Shown: positions 48,327 to 57,340, counted from the stretch's first letter. The stretch: 64,000 nt of DNA from Pseudomonadota bacterium (GCA_018241965.1 JAFECS010000005.1:41014-105013), one strand, 5' to 3'. Numbers and translations: made by a program. The notes: a model not told the origin generated them from the sequence alone.

Positions 48327-48665
48327 TTATTTTTTGATGGAGGCAATAGCGGTTGCAACTTTATCGTGGATTTCAAAAATCGACGAGAAACCGCTGATAT
48401 CAAATACTTCTCTCACGTCTTTTGACATATCACAGAGTAAAATTTTACCGCCATATGGTTTAACTTTTTTGGCGGCAAGTAGCAAGACGCGCAAGCCTGC
48501 ACTACTGATAAATTGTACGCGCAGGAAGTCTATTACCATCACATGGCAACCGGTGTCGATTATTTCGATCAACTTTTCTTCAAATTCAACAGCAGCAGTA
48601 CTATCGATTCTGCCGCTTAATGAAACGACTGTTTGACCGTCAATTTTATCATCTTTGATTTCCAT
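48327..48665 (-). CDS. STAS-domain anti-sigma factor antagonist
   Basis: 112 aa from the ATG at 48665; the frame opens at a TTG four codons earlier. SpoIIAA/RsbV family: VVSLSGRIDSTAAVEFEEKL, then VMVIDFLRVQFISSAGLRVL, whose Ser is the site phosphorylated by the partner kinase. It binds the anti-sigma/ATPase protein when dephosphorylated. It is the last gene of a four-gene operon with its likely kinase (48686) and phosphatase (49119). Confidence 0.93.
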   Translation of the reverse strand: MEIKDDKIDGQTVVSLSGRIDSTAAVEFEEKLIEIIDTGCHVMVIDFLRVQFISSAGLRVLLLAAKKVKPYGGKILLCDMSKDVREVFDISGFSSIFEIHDKVATAIASIKK

Positions 48666-48685
48666 GGTTAACCCCAATGGTTTTG

Positions 48686-49102
48686 TTAATCTAAAATCTT
48701 GGTGACTTTTAAAACGTTATAATCACCTTCACGTGTGTATTCTACTTTATCCATGAGCGTCATCACTAAATGTATCCCCAACCCACCAATATCTCTGTCA
48801 TCTACACCTAGTTTTGTGTTGGGTCTGTTTTGTTTAGTGGGATCAAATGGAACCCCATCATCACGTAATTCAAGTTCAATTTTTCCGTCTAAAATTCTGC
48901 ATTCAAGTAATACAGCATGCTCTTGATCGTCGTTATAGGCGTGAGCAATAATGTTGGTAATAAGTTCATCTACACATAAAAGAAGTTTATTGATAATAGA
49001 ATCTGATATTTGACGGTCGTGTAGATAGTACTCTACCCGTCTGGCAATGCGCGGAGCTTCCTCGGCGCTATTGGCAAAATGTAATGTTAAATGAGCACTC
49101 AT
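48686..49102 (-). CDS. RsbW-like serine kinase / anti-sigma factor
   Basis: 138-residue HATPase (GHKL) domain: N box DELITNIIAHAY, G1 box DDGVPFDP, G2 box GGLGIHLVMTLMD. Such proteins phosphorylate the STAS partner and in some species sequester a sigma factor. No sigma gene is in the operon, so the final output is unknown. Confidence 0.92.
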   Translation of the reverse strand: MSAHLTLHFANSAEEAPRIARRVEYYLHDRQISDSIINKLLLCVDELITNIIAHAYNDDQEHAVLLECRILDGKIELELRDDGVPFDPTKQNRPNTKLGVDDRDIGGLGIHLVMTLMDKVEYTREGDYNVLKVTKILD

Positions 49103-49118
49103 AGTGGCGCTTCCATTC

Positions 49119-50306
49119 TCAGTTTTGTTTTCTAGCTAAATAGCGTATTGCAAGCATCGTAATGTCATCGCTTTGCGGCCATCCCGCGGCAAAACTAGTG
49201 ATATCTGTTCTTATTGTATTGATTAATTCACTGGCTGCCAAATCCCGGTATTTATCTAGGTTCTCTAGCAATTTAGTATCTCCGTAAAAGCCGCCGTCTT
49301 TATTTTCAGCTTCTGTTACACCATCGGTATATAAGAAGAATAGATCACCTTCGTTTAATTGTAGCTGATCATCCTTATAAGTGAGATCATCCATCACGCC
49401 AAGTGCCATACCATGGTTCTTGGTTAAGCTTTCAACGGCTCCTCCTTTACGGATGATATGGGGCGGGTTATGCCCAGCGTTTGAGTAAGTTAGAACACCT
49501 GTTTTTAAATTAAATGTGCCGTAAAAGGTGGTGACAAACATGGCGTTAGCATTATCTTTGGCAAGCGCGTTATTTACCCGCGTTAATGTCTCTCCTGGTG
49601 CTTGGCTGCCATTATAAGCATGTGCACGGATTAAGGTTCTTGACACAGTCATAAACAGTGCTGCCGGGACACCTTTTCCGGAGACGTCTGCAATCACAAT
49701 GCCTAAATTATCGTTTGCTTCGTTTAGCCAGAAGAAGTCATAAAAATCACCGCCAATTTCTTTTGCGGCTGTCATTTTAGCAAACATCTGGATAAAATTA
49801 TCTTGAATAAAATTGCGTGGCAAAATGGATTGTTGAATTTCATTAGCTACATTTAACTCATGTAAAATACCATCTAAGCGTGATTTGGTTTTTTGGGCAT
49901 TGAGTAAATTTTGAATGTGCCCTAAAGTTTTGTCGATGGTGACATTTAAGTCCTCAAAATTGATGGGCTTAGTAACAAAATCAAAGGCACCTAAATTCAT
50001 TGCCGCACGAATGTTGTTCATATCGCCATAAGCAGAAACAATGATGGGAATAACATCAGGGAATTTTTCATTGATGTTTCTTAAGAGCGTAAGTCCGTCC
50101 ATTTCAGGCATGTTAATATCAGAGATCACTAACCTTATCTCTGGTTCTTTTCCAAGCAAATCTAAGGCTTGAATACCATTGCGCGCAAAAAAGAGCGTAA
50201 ATTTCTTTTCACGGATTTGGCGTCGAAAGCGCTGAGTCATCAATACCTCTACATCCGGCTCATCGTCGACTATTAATATTCTTGTACCGTTGTTTTCTAT
50301 TTCCAT
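49119..50306 (-). CDS. Response regulator with PP2C (SpoIIE/RsbU-type) phosphatase
   Basis: 395 aa. Receiver domain at residues 1-~125 with phospho-acceptor Asp63 (LVISDINMPEMDGL) and acidic pocket VDDEPD. A helical linker follows, then the PP2C domain (~185-390) with GGDFYDFFWL, IADVSGKGVPAALFM and FFLYTDGVTEAEN metal-binding blocks. Phosphorylation should turn on dephosphorylation of the STAS protein. The histidine kinase is encoded immediately upstream. Confidence 0.95.
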   Translation of the reverse strand: MEIENNGTRILIVDDEPDVEVLMTQRFRRQIREKKFTLFFARNGIQALDLLGKEPEIRLVISDINMPEMDGLTLLRNINEKFPDVIPIIVSAYGDMNNIRAAMNLGAFDFVTKPINFEDLNVTIDKTLGHIQNLLNAQKTKSRLDGILHELNVANEIQQSILPRNFIQDNFIQMFAKMTAAKEIGGDFYDFFWLNEANDNLGIVIADVSGKGVPAALFMTVSRTLIRAHAYNGSQAPGETLTRVNNALAKDNANAMFVTTFYGTFNLKTGVLTYSNAGHNPPHIIRKGGAVESLTKNHGMALGVMDDLTYKDDQLQLNEGDLFFLYTDGVTEAENKDGGFYGDTKLLENLDKYRDLAASELINTIRTDITSFAAGWPQSDDITMLAIRYLARKQN

Positions 50307-50316
50307 AGTAACCTTT

Positions 50317-51462
50317 TTAAGTACTTATATTTTTAGGTAATTTGATTATAAATTCAGTAAATTGTCCTGACACTGAGTTTACTTCTAATTTACCCTGGTG
50401 CTCTTTTACAACAATATCATAGCATATTGGTAACCCAAGCCCGGTTCCTTGACCAGCTGGCTTAGTGGTAAAAAATGGTTCAAATATTTTTTGACGAATA
50501 CTTTCAGGAATACCATTACCGTTATCTTTAATTTTAATGGTCACAAACGTTTCATCTTGCTCAGAAGCAATGCTTATAGTAGGCATGAAGCTGGGATCTG
50601 CTGTTTGCGCTTTTTCATTGGCAGCATATAAACCATTGTTAATGATGTTGAGAAATACTCTACCTATGCTTTGCTGATCAACGGTTAGGGGTTTAATGGT
50701 TTTATCTAAAAACTTTTCAATTTTGACATTGACTTTGTTGTTTTGAGCACGCATTCCATGATAGGACAAATTAAGATATTCTTCTAATAAAGCATTTACA
50801 TCAAGTGGTGCTTTTTCAACTTCTGAGCTTCTGGCTTGAATGAGCATGTTTTTAATAATAGATTCAGCACGTTTGCCATGTTCATTTATTTTTTTACAGT
50901 TCACGACGATATCTTCAATGATGCTATTCACCGCTTGTTTGGTTTCTTCATCTGTTGTCTGTAACGGTTTGTCAATTTCAGCTTTTAATTCATCCAGTAA
51001 TTCTACAGTCATGTCAGCAAAATTATTTATGAAATTAAGCGGATTTTTTATTTCATGTGCAATACCGGCTGCCAGCATGCCAACTGAGGCAAGCTTTTCT
51101 TGGATCACCAGCTGTTGTTGTACATCTTTTAGGTTTTGTTCGCATAAAAACAAAGCTTGCGCTTTGTCGTCAGTTTCTTTTGGGCTGGGCGCTTTTTCTA
51201 TGGTCGCAGGCGCTTGTTCTTGGCTGGAGCATAAGGCGAGCATCACTAACCCAAGGGCAAGTATTAAGGCCCCAACCAATCCCAGCGCAAGGATGGTTTG
51301 TTGCAAATAAAAGGCAACAGCAATACCACTGATAAATAAAATTAATATCAGTAAAGCAATAAGATTCTGTTTCAAAAAGCCAAAGAGCTTCAAATTTCCC
51401 CCGCTCCTTGTTAGTAATAAACAGTTTGCCATAACTATTTTTATATACAGTGCTCGTGGCAA
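50317..51462 (-). CDS. Membrane sensor histidine kinase
   Basis: Up to 381 aa. Two adjacent membrane helices at residues ~32-77 with almost no periplasmic loop suggest an intramembrane or cytoplasmic signal. A coiled coil follows, then the H box LAAGIAHEIKNPLNFINN (His136), N box NIINNGLYAANE, DNGNGIPE and GTGLGLPI. The start is unsure: ATG at 51462, ATG at 51432, or TTG at 51393, which has the best ribosome site (GGGGGAAAT). It heads the operon kinase, regulator-phosphatase, RsbW-like, STAS. Confidence 0.92.
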   Translation of the reverse strand: MPRALYIKIVMANCLLLTRSGGNLKLFGFLKQNLIALLILILFISGIAVAFYLQQTILALGLVGALILALGLVMLALCSSQEQAPATIEKAPSPKETDDKAQALFLCEQNLKDVQQQLVIQEKLASVGMLAAGIAHEIKNPLNFINNFADMTVELLDELKAEIDKPLQTTDEETKQAVNSIIEDIVVNCKKINEHGKRAESIIKNMLIQARSSEVEKAPLDVNALLEEYLNLSYHGMRAQNNKVNVKIEKFLDKTIKPLTVDQQSIGRVFLNIINNGLYAANEKAQTADPSFMPTISIASEQDETFVTIKIKDNGNGIPESIRQKIFEPFFTTKPAGQGTGLGLPICYDIVVKEHQGKLEVNSVSGQFTEFIIKLPKNIST

Positions 51463-51590
51463 ACATTCCTTGAGAATTAATAATAAGGATAGACTATGTT
51501 AGTGAACTACACTCATAAAGCATTAAACAGCTTTTATTTACAGTTTTTGATAGTATTGCAAGATATTTTTCATAAAAAATAGGTAGATTC

Positions 51591-52322
51591 ATGAAAGCAT
51601 TTGAAAAAAAAGTAGTACTCATCACAGGCGGTAACAGCGGCATAGGCAAAGCAACCGCCAAAGCTTTCTATGAAAAGGGCGCCAAAGTCATTATTTTTGG
51701 ACGCGATTTAACAAAGCTACAAAACGTTGTAAATGAATTTCCAGGTATGACCGCAATTGCTGGCGATGTGGCTAAGCTAGCAGAACTTGATAAGCTATAT
51801 CAAGCAGTAGGGGAAAATAACGGCAAGATAGATGTATTGGTTGTGAATGCTGGGATAGCAGGTAATAAAAAAGTAGAAGAAGTAGATGAACTTCATTTTG
51901 ATAGTATTATGAATGTTAATTTAAAAGGCGCTTATTTTACTGTTCAAAAAGCTGTGCCATATCTTAATCCTAATGCTTCGATTATTTTGATTTCATCCAT
52001 GGCCTCACACGGTGGATGGAAAGGGTTGAGCGTTTACTCTGCTGCAAAGGCTGCCCTTGCTGTGCTTGCCAAGAGTTTTTCAGCAGATTTAATAGACAAA
52101 GGAATACGCGTAAATTCAATTTCTCCAGGCTTTACGGATACCCCCATCTTTACAGATAAAAGTGTCATTCCCAAAGCCTCAGCGTTGGTGCCATTGAAAC
52201 GCTTTGCAACACCTGAAGAAATGGCGGATGCTGCTGTATTCTTGGCAAGCAATAACTATGTTGTTGGGGTGGACTTGTTGATTGATGGTGGGGTTAGCAT
52301 GTTTAGGCCAGAGTTTCGCTAA
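51591..52322 (+). CDS. Short-chain dehydrogenase/reductase
   Basis: Classical SDR of 243 aa: ITGGNSGIGKATA, VVNAGIAG, and ISSMASHGGWKGLSVYSAAK with Ser-Tyr-Lys, ending VVGVDLLIDGGVSMFR. Substrate unknown. Its stop overlaps the start of the next gene by one base, so it forms an operon with the two antibiotic-type transferase genes that follow. Confidence 0.92.
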   Translation: MKAFEKKVVLITGGNSGIGKATAKAFYEKGAKVIIFGRDLTKLQNVVNEFPGMTAIAGDVAKLAELDKLYQAVGENNGKIDVLVVNAGIAGNKKVEEVDELHFDSIMNVNLKGAYFTVQKAVPYLNPNASIILISSMASHGGWKGLSVYSAAKAALAVLAKSFSADLIDKGIRVNSISPGFTDTPIFTDKSVIPKASALVPLKRFATPEEMADAAVFLASNNYVVGVDLLIDGGVSMFRPEFR

Positions 52323-53272
52323 TGATTATCGAATGGGCTTTAGGCGTACTTGCATCTAAAGGGTGTACGGTTGTAGGTGAACCTCAAATTGTTGTCAAAA
52401 CGCCTTGGTCTCTGGTGGTTTTATTTTCAACCACATCGGGTAATTTTTATTTAAAGCAAACACCGCCAGATTTGTTTATTGAGCCTGAAATTATTAAGGC
52501 TATCCGAAATAATATGCCACAGCTAACGCCCACTATTTTAGCTAAAAATGATGCACATCATTGTTTTCTGATGACTAGTTGTGGTGATTATTCACTGCGC
52601 ACCAAGTTTAACGGCACAATAGATCCTAAACTGCATGTTAAAGGTTTAAAATCTTATCTTGCTATTTTGCGTTCGTTTGAGTCAAATCCTGATATTTTAA
52701 AGACTATGGGTGTTCCAGATTGGCGACTTAATCGTATTCCTCAACTTTATGTTGAGCTGCTTGAAAAGAAAGAGATGCTGTTGAATGAAGGTTTAACATA
52801 TGATGAATTAGACAGTCTCTTGAAATTAGTGCCTAAAATAAAATCAACTTGTGAATTTCTTTCTGAGAAAAAGATAAAAGAAACACTCGTGAATGGTGAT
52901 TTCAATGAAAACAATATAATCCTAAATGAAAAAACTCAACAAATAGCTTTCATAGATTGGGGAGAGAGTGTTATTGCACATCCTTTTTTCACCATAGCGG
53001 CTCATTTGCGATCTGTTGCAAGGCGTTACAAATTACCATTAGAGGGTGAGTTTCTGGAAAATATTAAACAAAACTGTTTAACCTGCTGGTTAGAGGTTAT
53101 GCCACTTGATGAATTGCAAACCATGTATCAACAGATTGAAAGATTACAACCTATTTTTTCTGCTTTAGCCATTTATCGATTACAAAATGCGACCCAAAAT
53201 AAAAGTAAAGAAATGCAAAATTGGTTCATAGCAGGGGTTCTGAGAATATTATTAAATGAGACATCATGGTAA
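52322..53272 (+). CDS. Aminoglycoside phosphotransferase (APH) family kinase
   Basis: 316 aa, protein-kinase-like fold. The catalytic loop reads NGDFNENNIIL where most members have HGDxxxxN: Asp and Asn are kept, His is Asn. IAFIDWGES is the metal-binding Asp block. The N-terminal lobe (FYLKQTPP) has the ATP-binding Lys. Such proteins phosphorylate aminoglycosides or other small molecules (choline, homoserine, macrolides); the substrate here is unknown. The next gene overlaps by seven bases and is AadA-like, which favours an aminoglycoside-related role. Confidence 0.8.
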   Translation: MIIEWALGVLASKGCTVVGEPQIVVKTPWSLVVLFSTTSGNFYLKQTPPDLFIEPEIIKAIRNNMPQLTPTILAKNDAHHCFLMTSCGDYSLRTKFNGTIDPKLHVKGLKSYLAILRSFESNPDILKTMGVPDWRLNRIPQLYVELLEKKEMLLNEGLTYDELDSLLKLVPKIKSTCEFLSEKKIKETLVNGDFNENNIILNEKTQQIAFIDWGESVIAHPFFTIAAHLRSVARRYKLPLEGEFLENIKQNCLTCWLEVMPLDELQTMYQQIERLQPIFSALAIYRLQNATQNKSKEMQNWFIAGVLRILLNETSW

Positions 53273-54099
53273 CTACAGAACAACAACAAATAGAACAATG
53301 CCTTGATTTACTCAGGCAGATTTTCTCCAAAGATCTTTTGGGCGTTTATTTATTTGGTTCGGCCCTCATTGGCGGATTACAAAAATATAGCGATATCGAT
53401 TTATTCGTCGTGATTAAGCGTTCAACAACACCTGAAGAAAAAAAGCTTTTAGCAGAAAGTCTTTTGAAGATATCAGGCATTTATATGAAAAGCCCCAAGT
53501 TCCCTATTGAAATGACATTGGTAGTTCAATCTGCGGTGAACCCTTGGCAATATCCTCCTCAATTTGATTTTCAATATGGGGAATGGTTACGAGAGACATT
53601 CGAAGCGGGGAAGAGTGAACCTTGGCAAACAAAGGAAATGCCCGATCTTGCTTTGATTATTACGCAAGTTTTATTGTCTTCTAAAACCCTACTGGGGCCA
53701 GCTCCTGATCAATTGCTTACCAAAGTACCCTATGCTGATTTTATCAATGCCATGAGTCATGAACTTTCTTCATTGATGAACAGCGTCCAAACGGATACCA
53801 GAAATGTACTGTTAACGCTGGCAAGAATATGGAGAACTTTAGAAACGGATACCATTTCTTCTAAGCCCGTTGCCGCAGACTGGGTTATTTCACGTTTACC
53901 TAATCAATATCAAATAGTTTTACAACGAGCAAAGGCTATTTGCATTGGTGATGAAAAAGAACAGTGGGACGATTTAAGTTCGCTTATTGCGCCTGCGGCG
54001 GATTTTATGTTTGGCAAACTTAAAGAAAAAATGGCCGCGCTGCAACTTTCAGATCATACCCATAAATCAATCAATATCATGAATGACAACCAGAATTAG
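53266..54099 (+). CDS. AadA-like aminoglycoside nucleotidyltransferase
   Basis: 277 aa. The nucleotidyltransferase motif GVYLFGSALIGGLQKYSDID has the two metal-binding Asp residues. LTLARIWRTLETDTISSKPVAADW matches the C-terminal block of ANT(3'')/ANT(9) enzymes, which adenylylate streptomycin and spectinomycin. Overlaps the APH-like gene. Whether it gives resistance cannot be told from sequence. Confidence 0.85.
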   Translation: MVTTEQQQIEQCLDLLRQIFSKDLLGVYLFGSALIGGLQKYSDIDLFVVIKRSTTPEEKKLLAESLLKISGIYMKSPKFPIEMTLVVQSAVNPWQYPPQFDFQYGEWLRETFEAGKSEPWQTKEMPDLALIITQVLLSSKTLLGPAPDQLLTKVPYADFINAMSHELSSLMNSVQTDTRNVLLTLARIWRTLETDTISSKPVAADWVISRLPNQYQIVLQRAKAICIGDEKEQWDDLSSLIAPAADFMFGKLKEKMAALQLSDHTHKSINIMNDNQN

Positions 54100-54121
54100 G
54101 ACAGAAATATTGTATATACAC

Positions 54122-54150
54122 TGAGTTATAAAAAGGTTACTTATAACTCA
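54122..54150. promoter_or_regulatory. Operator 1 upstream of the Fic gene
   Basis: Perfect inverted repeat TGAGTTATAA / TTATAACTCA with a 9-base spacer. Identical arms and spacer length recur at 54167-54195, with centres 45 bases apart (about four helical turns). Confidence 0.8.
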
Positions 54151-54166
54151 AAAACATGCTATTTTA

Positions 54167-54195
54167 TGAGTTATAAATAGTGGGGTTATAACTCA
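54167..54195. promoter_or_regulatory. Operator 2 covering the Fic ribosome site and start
   Basis: Same arms as operator 1. The 9-base spacer contains the GGGG ribosome site and the right arm ends in the A of the ATG, so a bound protein would block both transcription and translation start. The obvious candidate binder is the Fic protein's own C-terminal winged helix. Confidence 0.8.
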
Positions 54196-55328
54196 TGCAA
54201 TGGAATTGGGAACAAAGTGACTGGCCATCTTTCCAGTGGAAAGAAGAGGCACTTCAAGAAGCAGAAGCAACATTTTTGCATCAATCCGGTGTGCTTGTAG
54301 GTGTTGCAAGACATTTTGAAAAGGATGACAAAAACCTTTTGGTTGTCGATATGATAACGGATGAAGCTTTGAAGACATCGGAAATTGAAGGGGAATATCT
54401 TAACCGAGACAGTGTGCAAGCTTCTATTCGCCGTAATTTCGGGCTTGAAACGGACAATCGTCGAGTTAAACCGGCTGAAAGTGGTATTGCCGATATGGTA
54501 ACGGATTTATATAAGAACTTTGACAAGCCACTTACCCATAAAACACTTTACACCTGGCACAAAATGATAACCAACGGGCGCAGTGACTTGAGAGATATAG
54601 GTTGCTATCGCACGCATGCTGAACCTATGCAGGTTGTTTCTGGGCCAATTGGTAATGAAACAATTCATTTTGAAGCCCCTCCTTCAAAAATAATGAAAAA
54701 GGAAATGGACACTTTTATCGATTGGTTTATTAAAACAGCGCCAAACGGCCGAGATCCTCTTCCAGCTTTGACGCGTGCAGGAATTGCACATTTGTACTTT
54801 GTCTCTATTCATCCATTTGAAGATGGCAACGGACGGATAGGCCGAGCACTAGCTGAAAAAGCAATGGCCGAGTGCCTTGGAGAGCCAACACTCATTGCGC
54901 TTTCGCAAACTATTGAAGCAAAGAGAAAGCTCTATTATCAAGCATTGGAGTTGAATAATAAAAATAATGAAATAACGAATTGGCTACTGTATTTCGCGCA
55001 AACAGTTTTACAAGCCCAAAGTTATTCTTTAGAAATCGTCGATTTTCTTATTGAAAAAACTAAATTCTATGACAGAGCAAGAAACTCTCTGAACGAACGA
55101 CAAGATAAAGTCATCGCCCGTATGTTTCGTGAAGGACCAAGTGGCTTTAAAGGGGGGCTTAGTGCGGAAAAATATCTCAGTATAACAGGCACATCCCGCG
55201 CTACTGCTACTCGTGACTTACAAGATCTTGTTGAAAAAAATATGTTAGTGAAGGTAGGAGAACTCAAAAGTACACGTTATCACTTAAACATTAAATCATC
55301 CAAGCAAAAACGAAGTAGAGAGAGTTAA
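54195..55328 (+). CDS. Fic family protein with DUF4172-like N-terminus and winged-helix C-terminus
   Basis: 377 aa. Fic enzymes usually transfer AMP to target proteins. The catalytic loop HPFEDGNGRIGR spans ~206-217 with all key residues. The N-terminal helix contains TSEIEG (Thr61, Glu65, Gly66), fitting the inhibitory [S/T]xxxE[G/N] motif, so the enzyme is probably self-inhibited. The N-terminal ~85 residues (MQWNWEQSDWPSFQW) match DUF4172. The C-terminus (~300-370) is a winged helix (SAEKYLSITGTSRATATRDL) suited to DNA binding. Two perfect operators lie at its start. May be a regulator or toxin-like enzyme; a host-directed role is less likely given the autoregulation. Confidence 0.93.
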   Translation: MQWNWEQSDWPSFQWKEEALQEAEATFLHQSGVLVGVARHFEKDDKNLLVVDMITDEALKTSEIEGEYLNRDSVQASIRRNFGLETDNRRVKPAESGIADMVTDLYKNFDKPLTHKTLYTWHKMITNGRSDLRDIGCYRTHAEPMQVVSGPIGNETIHFEAPPSKIMKKEMDTFIDWFIKTAPNGRDPLPALTRAGIAHLYFVSIHPFEDGNGRIGRALAEKAMAECLGEPTLIALSQTIEAKRKLYYQALELNNKNNEITNWLLYFAQTVLQAQSYSLEIVDFLIEKTKFYDRARNSLNERQDKVIARMFREGPSGFKGGLSAEKYLSITGTSRATATRDLQDLVEKNMLVKVGELKSTRYHLNIKSSKQKRSRES

Positions 55329-55409
55329 GATAAGAATCAGCCGGTAATCTTGGTTGACAAATAAGAACATCATGTTATTATCCTAACTTTTTGTAGTATT
55401 GGACATAAT

Positions 55410-56747
55410 ATGACAGCCAAAAAAAGAGTGTTAATTCTCGGTGATTCAACCATTGATAACCGTATATGGTTAGGATTAGAGAAATTCCATTTATTTGTAG
55501 GTCATTATCCATTTTTAAGTAAATGCATTGATTTTATAACTTGGTTAAACCCCTTCAAACCAAAATCTGTGATTGAAAATCTACGCGCGCAAATGCCCAA
55601 TGCTCATATTATAGATAGAACGAATGATGGATTTACGACTCAGGATGTTCTTCAAGGCGCTTATAGAGATAAAGTATTTGGTTTTGGTGCACATCGTTTT
55701 TTTCCTCATGAATATTTTAAGCCTTTAGACACTAGCGAAATCAACAATGCCGATCAAATTGTGATTAGTATTGGAGGTAATAACTTTAGAGAATTTATTC
55801 AAGCGGCACTTGGGATCAGAAATAAAGATCAAAGAGAGAAATATATTACACAAGAGTACGCAAAAGTTTTTCAAAACTTAGTCAATGATTACAAAACGAT
55901 CTTAAAAGAAATTGCTGCAAAAAACTCACACGCCGAAATTGTACTGATGACCCAATATTATCCTGCGCTAAAGCAAAAAACCCTGCTCGGAACGAGTATA
56001 TATGATTTTATGGAAGAGTTAGGTCGTATTCGACATAGTGGAACAGCACAAGATACCATAGTGGATGTCATGAAAGATGCTTATAATGAGGTTATAAGCT
56101 TTGCTGCAACAGATCCGAATTTACGTAGGGCATCCATTTCAGTTATTGATGTGTCTTCTTCCTTAAACCCAAATTTTTCGAATAATTATGTTGGACAAAT
56201 TGAACCAAGTGATACGGGCGGTAAATATATCGCGCAGATGTTAGCGTATATGCTTGCGAAAAATAAAGAGAATACAAAAAGGATATATCGCTTTTTGCCA
56301 GAGTTTTTTACCCATGGGCAGCTAGATTCAAAAGTACTTACTTGCGATCTAAAGCCAGACTTTACTTATTCACCAGTGCATCCTGAACAGATGACAAAAC
56401 CACGAAATTTTTCAAGATATCTACTTTCAGCAATGGGCTTCTTTGCGTTGGCAGGCGCTGCGCTCTTTCTAGAGGTAGGGGGCCTTGGTATCTCTTTGGT
56501 TGGTATTGCAGGTAGTGCGCTTGGCCATTGGACAGCAAATTTCTTCAATGTAGGCCAAGAAAGGGCAAATCCTCACTATTATCAATTTAAGAAAAATAAT
56601 AAAAACACATCAGTGCAATCTAAGAGAGAAGAGGCTAGTGCTAAGCCTGTACTTTCAAAATATGCTTCTAAAAAGCCTGTGACTTCACAGGCTAAAAGAG
56701 ATAATCCGCAGCTAAGTGTAAGCTCAAAAAGGCGCGCATATATCTAA
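55410..56747 (+). CDS. SGNH/GDSL-hydrolase-like protein with membrane hairpin, 445 aa
   Basis: Begins MTAKKRVLILGDSTIDNR, a GDS motif with nucleophile Ser13. VISIGGNNFREF (~residue 120) is the block with the oxyanion Asn. The final DxxH block is altered: GQIEPSDTGG has Glu (~265) where His is expected, so activity is doubtful or uses another base. A hydrophobic hairpin (~residues 345-385, Gly/Ala/Leu-rich) precedes a basic Ser/Lys-rich tail. No signal peptide, so not a classical secreted lipase; an effector is possible. Family assignment from motifs only. Confidence 0.7.
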   Translation: MTAKKRVLILGDSTIDNRIWLGLEKFHLFVGHYPFLSKCIDFITWLNPFKPKSVIENLRAQMPNAHIIDRTNDGFTTQDVLQGAYRDKVFGFGAHRFFPHEYFKPLDTSEINNADQIVISIGGNNFREFIQAALGIRNKDQREKYITQEYAKVFQNLVNDYKTILKEIAAKNSHAEIVLMTQYYPALKQKTLLGTSIYDFMEELGRIRHSGTAQDTIVDVMKDAYNEVISFAATDPNLRRASISVIDVSSSLNPNFSNNYVGQIEPSDTGGKYIAQMLAYMLAKNKENTKRIYRFLPEFFTHGQLDSKVLTCDLKPDFTYSPVHPEQMTKPRNFSRYLLSAMGFFALAGAALFLEVGGLGISLVGIAGSALGHWTANFFNVGQERANPHYYQFKKNNKNTSVQSKREEASAKPVLSKYASKKPVTSQAKRDNPQLSVSSKRRAYI

Positions 56748-56812
56748 AAGATGAATGTTAGCTGAAAAAAAATATATCACTATCCAACTCTTTAGCTTTA
56801 AACCATAAATTT

Positions 56813-57241
56813 TTATTTTAAGGGGCAAGGGGCTCTATTTGGTTTGGTACTAATTTTACCTACCCTATCGATGAGTTCTTCATCAAATTCATCTTTTGCA
56901 CGTAGGCCAGCATAGTAATAGATAGGTTCTTTATATGCTGCTTTTCCTGGTATAAATGTTTTTGACCATTCTAGATAACTATCATGTGCACGGACTCCTT
57001 GATTGAATGCATTCTTTTTTGTCTCATCAAGGTAATTTTGATTCGGTGTTTCTTCCTTTATTTTATGATAGGACAAGAAAATCGCTACTGTTCTTAGCGT
57101 CTGGTAAAGTAAACCAAGAATGGTTCCAATAAAAGCCCCTGCTGGACCAAGTAAAGCACCATATGCTACGCCACCTAGTATAGAGGGAGTCATTATTTTT
57201 ATTGGTTTTGAATTTAGAGCTGCTTTAATGCCATCTATCAT
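56813..57241 (-). CDS. Hypothetical membrane protein, 142 aa
   Basis: No family recognised. Starts at the ATG at 57241 (MIDGIKAALNSKPIKIM) with GGGAG six bases upstream. A Gly/Ala-rich hydrophobic segment (~residues 22-52) probably forms a membrane hairpin; the rest is charged. A longer frame to 57367 is rejected because it runs into tRNA-Asn. Last gene of the accessory stretch. Confidence 0.65.
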   Translation of the reverse strand: MIDGIKAALNSKPIKIMTPSILGGVAYGALLGPAGAFIGTILGLLYQTLRTVAIFLSYHKIKEETPNQNYLDETKKNAFNQGVRAHDSYLEWSKTFIPGKAAYKEPIYYYAGLRAKDEFDEELIDRVGKISTKPNRAPCPLK

Positions 57242-57340
57242 GAATAACTCCCTTTTGCAGGGTTTTCTTATTAAAGGTTGATAATGCCAGAAAGTACGTA
57301 ACAGAATAGAAAGAAATTTTGTTAGTATGCTTGATTTTGT

